Assembly (NCBI GenBank): GCA_023052935.1
Contig: CM041297.1
Span: forward strand, 100,761,063 to 100,825,062
DNA from: Piezodorus guildinii
Taxonomy: Eukaryota > Arthropoda > Insecta > Hemiptera > Pentatomidae
Direction of reading: 5' to 3'
Length of the DNA: 64,000 nucleotides
Positions 45,541-56,499 of this stretch are shown here, piece by piece. The position numbers and the translations under genes are program-made. The notes beneath the pieces are model-generated. The model did no database searches and had not been told where the DNA came from. It was given only the letters and a program-made list of their open reading frames with translations. The number at the start of each line of letters is the position of its first letter. Within the stretch, counting starts at the first letter, position 1.

Positions 45541-46587
45541 ATTTGATTATTCTTTCATTCATGTAAAAGCTGTAGCATTTATATACTTTTAGCATTTCCT
45601 TCTTATCCCTAACCGAGTGTTGTGCATTGTTTTGATCCTTAGCGATCTCCTTAATATATTTTCTTGTTATTTATGTCGGTTTGTGTCTTCTTAAACTTAT
45701 AGCGGTCCGCAAGATTTCTTTAAGACATTTAGTCATGAAGAAGTCTACTGGACATTGAGAAGAAACACATAGAGTAATGTCTGAGTATGTTAGTAACGGT
45801 ACATTGTGCAATGAGGGTACCTCTTCAGAACCGTAATAGTATGTGTGTTCGCCCACAACACTTGTCTCTCCACGCCATTACCGACCCTCTGTTAGATAAC
45901 TGCTGCGTTTCGGTACCTTGCACTTTTAGAACCTTTCTACCCTCCAATTCGTTGTCTAAAGGTTGTACTTTGGCTCATCGGAAAACATTAAATGAAAAAC
46001 CATAACATTACCTGCTACTGTAAAATTGTAGGTCTTGCCTTGTGTGTTATCAAGCACAACAACAAACATATCTATTCCATCGAGGAAGTATTCTATTGTT
46101 CTTTTGTTTAGAATTATTTAAAAAAATATTTTTTATAAGCAAAGCTTGAGTGCCTAAATTAATGGCCAAGCTCTACAAATATTTTAGTCTCATCACAATT
46201 TTCGATGCAGCAAAAGTTGCAATCACTCTTAAAATCTGATAAATATTGTTATTACTAAAATTAGCGAGCCCGTGTCCCGTTCCTCATGTTGCAATGACGC
46301 CCTCTCGATTAGTCATATCTTCTAAGAAAGCCCATGTTATACGTCGCAGCTCAATAAAATGGGGCTTCCAAAATCGAGAATCCCAAGGAATGATAAAGAC
46401 TCTATTACACCAATTTTTGAATTTCTTAAAAAAAAAAAACAACAACATTTAATACAGCCTAAATTACAAAATATGCTGTCATAATTATTTCAAAGAAAAA
46501 CAAATCATATATTTATTTGTTTACATAATTTACATATTTCTTATAATTTATTTCAAAATGAACAGTAGTAATAGTGATATAAAACAA
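45541..46587. other. No recognised gene
   Basis: Frames at 45787-46005 and 46246-46452 have no recognisable family. Confidence 0.45.

Positions 46588-46653
<66 letters not shown>
46588..46653. repeat. (TA)n microsatellite
   Basis: Pure AT/TA run. Frames on both strands through it are artefacts. Confidence 0.95.
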
Positions 46654-46654
<1 letters not shown>

Positions 46655-46914
46655 CAGGAAAAAACAATAAAAAAAAACCTATAATTAAAATAAATAGAAA
46701 GATCATACACCCAATTATAGCTATATACAATATTTACAATCTGCTTTTCTATAGAGAAAAGCAGAATCCAAGAGATCCCAGCGCTTCTCTCTCAGCCGCG
46801 TCACTGGTATTAGCCAGTGGAGGCTAAATTAGGGCCAGAATTGCCACAAACATACTGTACATGAAAGGAGAATCTGACCAGTGTAAGAACCCCATTGTTA
46901 ATATTTACAAAACG

Positions 46915-47125
46915 TCTCATGGCCACTGCCGTTTCAATCTTCGTGGAGGATTGTAGGGATGGGTGGAGCTGGATAAGGACTTTGCTAGAGGGTTAGGATG
47001 ATGTATAAGGTTCTGATGAAATTTAGAAAATTTGGATGGCACCAGGTCTAGAATAAATGGAATATTAAGGTCGTGGTGTAAGGTACAGTTGGAAACATAA
47101 TAAGGAGCATTAACTATTCATATAT
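46915..47125 (-). pseudogene. Jockey LINE fragment
   Basis: On the minus strand it aligns by eye with the end of the Jockey copies, with phrases such as TTAATGCTCCTTATTATGTT and AATCCTCCACGAAGATTGAA. Frame-broken. Confidence 0.6.
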
Positions 47126-48107
47126 ATTAAAGCATTATTTATTTCCTTAAAACTTTCCTAGAGCTTAGTTTTAAGCTAAGTTATTCAGCCTATCCGTAGG
47201 GGTTTCATGAAATTAATTTACGGATAATCATTCACAATTAATACCCTTTCAATACCTGAAGCCCTCAGTATTGAAACAACGAAATACATTGGCAACGTGA
47301 TGTTATGCGAACTACATTGAAGGAGTTGAACCTACCACACTTGAAAGAAGAGAGACAGCCGATAAACAATGGCTGATGGTAGACCTTCGTGCAGCGGGAT
47401 TGGCTTTGATTGATCTTAACGAGACTGCGTGAGCTTCAGAAAGAACTGTTAATTGCAGCTTGATATCTAAACATTAGAACAATGGCGGTGGAAAGCTGCA
47501 ACTTCATGTTCTACCTCCGGCACGCAATGCGGTCATCATCCGGTTTCCAGTGTCCCTCTTAGCGAATTAGCGGGCATTAAGAGTTTTTGTTGTCTAGTTC
47601 AATAACAAACTTATATTTGCTATTCTTTCATTAGAGAAAAAAAAAAATTCCAATCAACTCACAAGAGTTTTTATGCGATGCCAACAAATTCCAATCGCCT
47701 TTGCGTTTAATGCAAAGTTTTCTTGTTTTTTAATTCTCAATATTTTGTTTTCACTAAATTATATTAATATAAAAATAAGCAAAAGGGTTAAAAACTAAGG
47801 AAACAAGCCATGGGCCGGCATGAGGGAGACAGCACCCAATGGTACATCCTTTTGACATTCAGAACTACATTTTCACCTCAGGAAATCCCTCATCCAATTG
47901 TTTGTCAGCCTACGGAGTGTTAGGGATGTCAGTTGTAGCCATGTTGAACAACTTTGTTTATGTGTCCATTTAGTTTGTCGCGAAATGGTTTCTCTGTCTG
48001 AAAGGTAATTTAGAACGCCTATAAAGTATTGAATAGAATTTGGAATATTGGATGTGTCTATAATTTTTTATTTTATTTTGGGTTATATATATATACCGAA
48101 GCTTAGT
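47126..48107. other. No recognised gene
   Basis: 47290-47460 on the plus strand has LKELNLPHLKEERQP-like text that might be a LINE tail, but stops interrupt it. Otherwise nothing. Confidence 0.4.
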
Positions 48108-48292
48108 ATTTCTAAACGCTATTCCTGCAATCCTATTCCGCCAAACCTTTGGCTGCCGTGTCCTTACTCATATCCTCTATCCACATTTTGCGGAGTCTTC
48201 CTCGCCTTATCCTCTTCTCAGGCAGTGATTAAGCAGTCTAAGTGGGCCAAAGCGTTTCGTCCATTCTCCTGACGTGACCGTACCGATATAAT
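48108..48292 (-). pseudogene. LINE reverse transcriptase tail fragment
   Basis: The minus strand encodes YRYGHVRRMDETLWPT, then after stops KRIRRGRLRKMWIEDMSKDT. The GHV-RMD and RG-RKW-ED pattern is the usual C-terminus of insect LINE reverse transcriptases. Several stops make it dead. Confidence 0.65.
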
Positions 48293-49410
48293 GAATAAAA
48301 CTAATCATAAAATTTCATTTGATTGAACTCATAGAATATAAGTTAAATATTTTTGAGTTCAAAGTTACAATATTCTTCATCGTAACTAGAGAAAAACTAG
48401 TATAACTAGATGAAAAAAAAGAATGTTTATTGACAATATTTCTTCCTCAAATGAAAAAATACACAAATGTAACACTATGCACATATTGGAAGTGACAAAA
48501 GAAAAAAAAAAACTGATTTAAAATTATATTCGAATTTTAGTTTAGAGTAAAGTTGCAATTACATTAACTTACTTTTTCATAAGCTTCTAATAATAAAGTA
48601 AGCTATCGTAAGCTGTTAATACGAAACAACAAACGTGGTAACCTTCACGCATTGTGAAGTTTGATAAGAGGATGAATAGAATCGGATTCTCCAGTATGTA
48701 ACAATCCAAACTTCCCAGAAGTTTTTATCTTCCCACACAAGGGTTAGAATGAAAACAATCAAAGGCTGATAAGCCTGCACTAGACAAAGTAAACATAAAC
48801 CTACAGTATTCATTCAGCTTTTGGTTCCGATTTTTCCTCACCAAATTCATTTTATAGCTGAAAGTGTTGCTGTAGTCAACATATTTTATTTCTGTATTCA
48901 ACAACCTCTCAGTAATACTCTCGTACTACTGAATTTAAATTTTAAATAAAATGCTAATTATTACACAATGTTTATTTCAAAATAGTTATATTACAGTAAA
49001 TGAAGGGAAATAAATTTTATTCTGCGACGAGTAGTCCCCTAAGAATAACAAATGTTACTTGTCTGGCCCTTTAAGACTAATTATTATAATAATTAAGTAT
49101 AATTATATAACATGCGGATTTAGAAACAATGCATAGCTATCATTTATAGCTTAAAATATGACAAATGTTGGGAAGATTTAGAATTAAGGAAATGGAGAAA
49201 TAATTGATGTTTAAAAATAGTTAAGGGTAATAAGGCTTTACGAATGGATATAGAAAGAATTCCAAAACACGGTAGCACGAATGACAAAGGATTTTTTGAA
49301 GGAAGCGGATCTGTGGGAAGTGTTTACTGAATGGACAGAGGAACTAGTGCTAAGTATATTAAGAATACAAGAAGATTTTTATGTTTTGAAAAATCGGAAA
49401 AGACACACCA
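48293..49410. other. No recognised feature
   Basis: AT-rich, no supported feature. Confidence 0.5.
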
Positions 49411-49656
49411 GGGGTTTACCTGTAACAGGGTGGTTATCATAACACCCTCCTATGCCCAAGGTTCCGGGTTCAAACCCGCAGGTAGCCCTTGGATTTTTCA
49501 ATTGGGAGTAAAAAATCGTTTGTTATGCCGTCCATCGGAGAGGACGTTAAAAGGTGGTCTCAAGGTCTGGTGGTGGAGGCAAAATTTAGGACTCCCACTG
49601 TAGCATCGTCCGATTAGCCACAGCAGCTTAAATGGATGTTAAATAAATTAAATAAC
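49411..49656 (+). mobile_element. SINE family 1 with internal deletion
   Basis: Has the B box (GGGTTCAAACCCGC) and the 3' block AGCATCGTCCGATTAGCC, but lacks about 50 bp in the middle (after GGTGGTCTCAAGG). Confidence 0.85.
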
Positions 49657-50027
49657 ATAAACTAAGACAGACACTATGGACATAATGCCAACGGGAAGAG
49701 GGATAGAGCTAGTTTAACTCGACATACCTACTAGAAACATAGAAGTGTCTGGAATTCCACATGTGAATTTAATGAAACAACTCATTAGTCTTTTAAGTCT
49801 CATTAACAATATGTGTAGGTAAAAAATATGCACAGTTATAAATTAATCAAAAAGCTTAAGAAAGACGATTCAGCAATACTGACTATATTAAAAAAAAATG
49901 GCCTACCATCACAGCTAGGTTCAAAATGCTATATCTCCACAATTTCAATGATTATTACTTTGTTTTTTAGGGAATTTAATTTTCTATTGAATAGCACTAA
50001 CTTTGGATAGACAATTCTATTCGTTAT

Positions 50028-50300
50028 TCAGGTTCTACGTATCTTGAAACGCAATACCTCAAATTTCGAAGAGGGTTCATTTTTTCTTTGGTAGATTACA
50101 AATGTTCACTATTAAAAATAATGAAATAAAAGCATTATACTATACTTATTTACGATTCCCTTTCTTTCAATTTTTATTGAAATAATTTTTAAAAAAAATC
50201 TTGATTCCAGAACTCAGAAATTTTTCTCTATCTTTAGAAATAACCGAGTTTTGAAGAATTTGAGAATCTAAAACAAGTTTAACGTCACATGCTTCACTTT
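50028..50300. repeat. Repeat family C
   Basis: GTTCTACGTATCTTGAAACG, then CCTCAAATTTCGAAGAGG, then AATGTTCACTATTAAAAATA, as in 19430-20300 and 51137-51260. Confidence 0.5.
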
Positions 50301-50726
50301 CAAAATTGTGTAACAAACATTTAAAAATTAATATAGATTATTAATATAAATTATCATTACTTTTTTTTTTTTCGAAAACGTCATTAAATGAAATTAGTCA
50401 CTGTATTTTTTAATATAACTTAACTTATTACATAATGGTTCTATCTTTTCATTATCAGATATTAGTAACTTATTTCAGAGCTATTGCAATATTGAAGCCC
50501 AATTCGAAACGTTAATTGATTTGAATATGTTGTTGTGAGAATAAATTAAAAAAAAAAATAAAAAAGAAAACCGTTTTATAAAACAACAACAGACAACTGC
50601 AAAGTTTTTTGACTTCCTATGACAGACCGACTTTTACAATAGACTATAATATTTAATCCGTTACAAGTGATTTAAGGCAAAAATGACCCAAGTGGTTTAC
50701 GCCTACGAAAAAAAAAAAAAAAAAAG

Positions 50727-50930
50727 GTTTTAATTAGTATACTTAGGAGGGATCTTCATCGAGTACCTATCATCAAGCTCGGGACCTCCTTTTTACGCTC
50801 CCTCCGAACAACGGCATAACTAAGGATGTTTTACTCCATAAAAAATCCTAGGATCACCTGCGGGTTTGAAACCGTAACCTATGGCATAGAAGGCTGTTAT
50901 GCTAGTCACCATGCTACAGGTGATCCCCTT
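50727..50930 (-). mobile_element. SINE family 1, tail truncated
   Basis: Contains the body and head side (GCTAGTCACCATGCTACAGG on plus) and a mutated B box. The 3' third is missing. Confidence 0.75.
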
Positions 50931-51136
50931 ATGAATTGTGACGTCCTTGTAAAATTTTTATTTTTGTTAATCGCAGTATCTTGAAAGCGAAAAACTTTTC
51001 TTTTTTTATTAATAACCAAGTTAGTGACGTACAGCTTCTGCTATATCTACCATGTTAATATTATGAATATTTTTTTTAGAATGGTATTTATAAATTCTTA
51101 CGAGGGGCCAGACGGAATTTTTTTAAATCGTTCTTC

Positions 51137-51260
51137 GGGTCCTACGAATCTTAAAACGTAAGACCTCAAATTTTGATTGGAGAAGGGTTTCTTGGTCAAC
51201 ATTATAAATGTTCATTATTGAAAATAATATACTAAATAAATCGAATATATTATGTTGAAT
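51137..51260. repeat. Repeat family C
   Basis: GGGTCCTACGAATCTTAAAA and AATGTTCATTATTGAAAATA match the other copies. Confidence 0.45.
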
Positions 51261-51880
51261 GTTACATTTAATTGATCTGTTAAACTATAGACCTACTCTT
51301 AGTCCTAAAAAAAAAAAAAAAAATTAAATTTAAAAATTGCCTTTCTTCTTGTTTATACGCCTTTGGCTCTGACGATGACCTGAGTGACTATCCTAAAAAC
51401 AGTAAGAACAGGTAATGTTACTCCTTCATTCACTTGTTTTTTTATTAGGAGACTATTTCATCCTTTGGTGAGATTGATTTTTATTTTTTAGAGTTTTAGT
51501 TTGGACGAGCGCACCGCGGCTCAGGGGTCCCTTAATTATAAAAGCCCCCTAAAGGACTAACGAGTACAAACTTGCCGCAGCGTTTCCTCTTACCTCAACT
51601 AATAAACCTCAAAGGCGACGACCTATTTCTCGAGAAATTTTTAAATTCTTTAATGAAAGTGGTTGTTGAAGTCTAAGGAGAAGGAATTTTTAAGTGAATG
51701 TTCTGAATAATTTATGATTTAGTTGACGGGAAATGTGATAATTTCTCATAAACATTTACACTGTTGTATTAAATACAACATTATATTAGAATGATGGTAA
51801 TCTAGCTTTTAAATTTTCATGCTAACAATTTTCAATCTATCAAATTCTTAATTTTTACATATTAATTTTAAAAAATCATT
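51261..51880. other. No recognised gene; possible decayed fold-back end
   Basis: CTCTGACGATGACCTGAGTG near 51368 resembles the hammerhead-like motif in a decayed form. Nothing else. Confidence 0.35.
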
Positions 51881-52143
51881 TAGTGGCCGAATGTAATAGG
51901 GTTCTATGTCCAAGGTTGCGGATTGAAACCCACCAGATGGCCCTGGAATTTTTTTAACGAAATAAAAATTCCGTGGTTATGCCGACTTTTGGAGGAAATG
52001 TAAAATAGTCGTACCAAGCCTTTACTTGATGTCACTACAGCGATATCCCGATCCTAATCAAACCTGGACCGGCCGAATTTTAGACTTCCACTATAGCATT
52101 TTCCAATCAGCCCTCAGTAGCATAAAAGTAACGTTAAATGTAT
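51881..52143 (+). mobile_element. SINE family 1, strongly diverged
   Basis: Keeps the A-box region (TAGTGGCCGAATG), a mutated B box (GGATTGAAACCC), the CCTAATCAAACCTGGACCGG block and the AACGTTAAATG end. The oldest-looking copy in the window. Confidence 0.7.
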
Positions 52144-52149
52144 AATCTA

Positions 52150-52215
52150 ATAATATGCCGTTGGAAAGCTTAAGATAATAGAAAAGTTTTCATCTTACAA
52201 CCAAAGTAAAATAAA
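52150..52215 (+). repeat. Repeat family A fragment
   Basis: AATATGCCGTTGGAAAGCTT and the following bases match the 3' third of family A. Confidence 0.5.
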
Positions 52216-52339
52216 GTATACAAATATTAGTGAAGTGACGTATAGAGCATTAACTTAAGTGGGTATTGTACATAATAACTTCTATAATTATATTTTTAAT
52301 TTAAAATAAATGTTTGCATCAAAGGAATATGATTCTTAT

Positions 52340-53020
52340 TTCAATTCTAAGTTTATTAAGGCTTTTTGGAGGAGGAGTTTGGCACCCAGGACTACAAACT
52401 CCGGAAATTCCTCTCTCCTACATACTTACCAGTTATTTATTCTTACCTCACAGATAGAACTTTCAAAGTAAACCATAACTTTTCATACTCATCCATATTT
52501 TCTCAGACCACGGGTGTACCTCAAGGTAGCATCCTAGACCCAATCCTTTATTGCGTTTATTCAGCTGATATTCCTATTCATCCGAGCTGTTCTCACCACT
52601 TACGCCGATGACACATGAGTGATATCCGTAAATAATCACCCAACAGTCACATCACGTACCCTTCAGTCTCACATCTAATCTATTGAAGAAAGGTGTCATA
52701 AATGGAGAATTAAAATCAATCCCAATAAATCCCATCAAATTACTTTTACCCTTCGTCGCAAGCCTATGACTACCTGTCCCACTGTACCCTTTAGCAACAT
52801 TCCACTAATCCCTGCTGAACAGATCTGTTACCTTGACTCCATCTTGATAAAGCGTCTTACTAGGAATTTTCACACTAGATTGAAACGACAAGAAACTGCC
52901 TGCAGATACTGCTTAGTGCAAAACTTACTCGACAAGCGATCAAAACTCCCTATTTACTACAGAAAAAAAAATCATTTATATAACCATTATCAGATCTATT
53001 TGAATCTATAGCATTGAGCT
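52340..53020 (+). pseudogene. Jockey-type reverse transcriptase, palm and thumb region
   Basis: The first open part has LPVIYSYLTDRTFKVNHN, then TTGVPQGSILDPILYCVYSA (reverse transcriptase motif 4) and DIP. The catalytic box TYADDT is readable at about 52597-52614, but in another frame. Later parts keep INPNKSHQITFTLR, then ILIKRLTRNFHTRLKR, matching the start of the blocks seen at 12366. Multiple frameshifts and stops make it dead. It covers a more upstream part of the LINE than the other copies. Confidence 0.8.
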
Positions 53021-53034
53021 ATGGGGGTCCACTA

Positions 53035-53160
53035 AACTATCAATCCTTTTGGAATTCGCTTCCTACCTCTATCCGTAAAGCCATCTCTATTTCTTTCTTC
53101 CAACACCCATTCTCGCATTACCTACTCAATCTTCCGTTCCATTGTAAAATATACGTATAT
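53035..53160 (+). pseudogene. LINE C-terminal tail (CR1/L2-like)
   Basis: Encodes SFWNSLPTSIRKAISISFFQ followed by HPFSHYLL, like 13794-13925. It directly follows the Jockey fragment, so it may be that LINE's own 3' end or a separate insertion. Confidence 0.55.
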
Positions 53161-53920
53161 ATAGTACAAATATATGTATATATAAGAGTGTATATTTAGG
53201 CTAAGATTTATAGATATATTGAATAGTCAATATTTTTTTTCAAAAAGTAACTAGACCATAAGGATTTTTTTTTTGTTCATTGTCTTTGTTCTTAGGAGCT
53301 TGGTCCCAGAATATTTTTTTTTTTAATTTCATTTCAAAAAGTAATTCGTCGGTGCCCTACTTCACCTTACGATTTATAGAAGTTGGTTGTGGCAGTAGTT
53401 TAGAGCCTATAGTCCAATGCCGCCAACCTCGGGGGAAATCCGTGCTACTAAAAACAATAATATGAGTTTGCCTCCAAAGAGGTAGGAAGCTGCCTTCTAG
53501 ATAAGCTGTTTCCGGCTCTCGCTAGGTATTTCCTCCCTGGAAAGATCATCCCGCCCGGAACTGTGCCCTCATAAAAATGTAAAGAAGTATCTATAGCGGC
53601 TTATACCACCTCGTCCTAAGTATACGATATTGTTATTGTCACCCTTAGCCGACCATTATGGATTTTTAGAGGTACTTATCAAGAACGGATTATTTATGGA
53701 GATCCATCGCAATTCTATGAAGTGGAAAGTATTATGGTTATAGTTTATTCATTTTCTTGTCATTGATAACCATATCATTCTCATATTATTTAATAGTTTA
53801 TCATGAGCCAGGAAGCTGAATGTATCTGAGGTTCGATTATAGTTATGAATCCGGTAGCCGACTGTGACGAAATAATCAACCTAACTGGTTTTATTTATAG
53901 ATCTTTATTTTATTTTTATT
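53161..53920. other. No recognised gene
   Basis: T-rich. 53380-53560 is GC-richer and unassigned. Confidence 0.45.
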
Positions 53921-54418
53921 TTTACTTTCACTTACCTATATATGAATATATAGTAAGGGAAAGTATTGCGATCGTGAAAATTTTTGGATTCCAGTTTTCA
54001 ACGGAAATACACGTTTTAGGGTCCCCTGAGTCCAAATGATCAAGTCCCGCAAAAAGGTCTGTGTGACCTAATTCGATATCCGACTAAACGAGAAAACTGC
54101 AAATATATTTTTTAATGAATTTTTTTGTTTTTGAACATAAGAACAATAATATGCGTGTATAATATACCATTGGAATGTTAATGATTTTAGAAAAAATATC
54201 ACCTTATACATACAGTGATGAAAAGCCGATAAAACTAACTGATTTCCCTAGATAATAATATTATAGATTATTTAATAAAACACATGTTTCGATTAAAATC
54301 CAATGTAAATAATTCTTTAACAATTTATTTTCGTTTCTAAATTTGTTTAAAAATTCTTAAATTGATAAAAATAACGGAGGTAAGTAAAAGTCGTGTGTTG
54401 TTTGCACCAGATTTTTTA
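53921..54418 (+). repeat. Repeat family A with internal deletion
   Basis: Both family ends are present (TTTACTTTCACTTACC and GTGTTGTTTGCACCAGATTT), but about 400 bp after GCAAAAAGGTCTGTGTG are missing. Confidence 0.75.
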
Positions 54419-54539
54419 AATTTTATCTGAATGTTGATAAATAAAGATGAAGATTAGAATTCAATTGTAAAATACACATTGCAATTTCAAATAAAGTGGT
54501 GGAGTAGTATGGCATATTTTTAATTTACTATTTATTTTG

Positions 54540-54860
54540 TTTTGGGTTTATTATTTTAAAAAATGAAGCTTTTAATCGACCAATAAAAAAAAAAAAAAAA
54601 AAATCCGTTTGTTTGTCTTTTAAATACTAAAAATCCTAGTGTTTTTCGATAGAGAATTAAATTCCCTAAAAAAAAAAAAATCTTTGAAATCGGTTAAGAA
54701 ATAGCAGAAAATAGCGTTTTGAAATTAGCCATTTTTCTTTGAATTATTAATAGCTTTTAAACAACAATATAAATTGTTATGTTCTAATATAGTTATTTAT
54801 AATCATTTGCAGCGTTTTTTTAAATATACACCTATTCGCATCAATGATATTTTAAAGTTT
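54540..54860 (+). repeat. Repeat family D
   Basis: Related to 37680-38130: AATCGACCAATAAAAAAA, GAAATCGGTTAAGAAATAGC and AATCATTTGCAGCG. Diverged. Confidence 0.45.
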
Positions 54861-55828
54861 TAAAATCCGATTATCCGGTATTTCCAGTAGAAGATCCTAA
54901 AGTCCAGTATATGTGGTGGTTGCAACTGCTGGTTATCGCCTCATTAATATATTAATTATTATAATAATTATTTATAGTCTGTCTCAATGTGGAACCTTAT
55001 AGGAAACGTTTTAATTTGAAGTTATGCTTATCTTGTATGCTTATCGTCTATTTTCTTCACTCCTTACTTGCTCTGGTATTATTTTATGAGTTGGTTTAAT
55101 AGAAAATTTCAAAGGATATATTAGGAGTATTCATGAAGAAGTAAAAATATTAATTATTCCAGGTCATTATTCAGGTTGTTACAACTAAATTATTCAGGTA
55201 TGTCAATTCATCTTCATAATGACACATATGTATAAGTATGTTTAAATTATATTTATATATATTTTTTAATGATATAAAATAATTAAACTTAAATTAAATT
55301 TAAATTTTTATTTTTAAACATCACCCAGCCAATTAAAAATGTATTAATTTAAGCAGTATGTAGTAACCTTTTTCGTCCTTCAATTAAGTTTTCTTCACAA
55401 TTTTAATTATTAATTTAAGAAAACAGCCTGTTATTACCAAAACTTTCGAGTTAATGCTACACTATTAAATATTCTATCAATACTTCGCTAATCACAATAC
55501 TTCTTAAAAACTTCCCATTTCTCAAGTTCTGTCGGTGCTTCAATTCCTCGAGTCACGATTAGTAGTAATTTTTTGTCCAAACAAACGATTCAATTCTATG
55601 AAAAATTTCCTTTTTATTAGTTGGTTTCTAATCGATTTCTCTTTAATTATTTATCTAATTATCAAGTGTTGATGATCGATTTTGCGTTTGTTCGATATCT
55701 TAATTCAGGTTCAAATTATATAATTTCGTCAATCCACGAAGCAGTGGATAGTGATATAATTTTTGTCTTATCCAAACATTCAAAATATTTCTTTACTGAT
55801 CATGTGTGACTTTTACGTGCCTTTTTTT
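54861..55828. other. No recognised feature
   Basis: AT-rich, no supported gene. Confidence 0.5.
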
Positions 55829-55859
55829 ACTTTCACTTACGTATGTATGAAATATATAT
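55829..55859 (+). repeat. Repeat family A, left part, split by the gypsy element
   Basis: TTACTTTCACTTACGTATG opens a family A copy that continues at 62495 beyond the LTR element. Confidence 0.75.
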
Positions 55860-56424
55860 TGCTACGGTCAAGACAATGACGGGTGGACCACGCCTGGAGG
55901 GGCCTAGATGAGGCTAGAGACTTCTGGACCTGGACAGTCCTCGAAGTGCCTGGAAAGGCCCACCGCCGTACCTGCGCCCGGGTCTAGAAGATTCGGCGGT
56001 GGTACAAATAGCGGTCCCCTGAGCCTGGGTGAGTCAGTCTTAATCCGGCTCAACAAGTATCAGTGATGTGTCAGTGAACAGTGACAGTGAACAGTTCGTG
56101 ACAGTGTGACAGTATAGTGAAACTGTGTGTCAATATTGTGATAACCGGTCGGTGGGAAATTAGAAGACTGTAGTTTATATATGTGTTTTATAGTTGTAAG
56201 TTCTAGAATAAGTCTAACAGATTGTATGAATTTACGTAAGTAGTTTATTTGTTAGGAATACCTCATTTTATATGTATACTGTTTAGTAGTTAAGCTAGTG
56301 ATTCCATTATTATTGTTAATATAGTGGTTAGTAATCCCTTTGTATTTGTGTTTTCTGTATTTAATAAATATTTGTAATTTGTAAACTGGAGTAGCTCATT
56401 TCTCACACCCCGTAGCCCGTAACA
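55860..56424 (+). repeat. 5' LTR
   Basis: Starts TGCTACGGTC and ends CCCGTAACA (TG...CA). Contains short direct repeats around CAGTGAACAGTGACAGTGAA and an AATAAA signal at 56363-56368. No difference from the 3' LTR was noticed. Confidence 0.97.
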
Positions 56425-56426
56425 AT

Positions 56427-56444
56427 TTGGTGTCAGAAGTGGGA
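56427..56444 (+). other. Primer binding site, tRNA-Leu type
   Basis: TTGGTGTCAGAAGTGGGA starts two bases after the LTR. From TGG on, it is complementary to the 3' end (including CCA) of tRNA-Leu of the CAG-anticodon type. Confidence 0.75.
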
Positions 56445-56499
56445 TAATTGTAAATGGTTATAATTTTGGTTTTCTTGTTTTTGTAATTATTGGGCTACT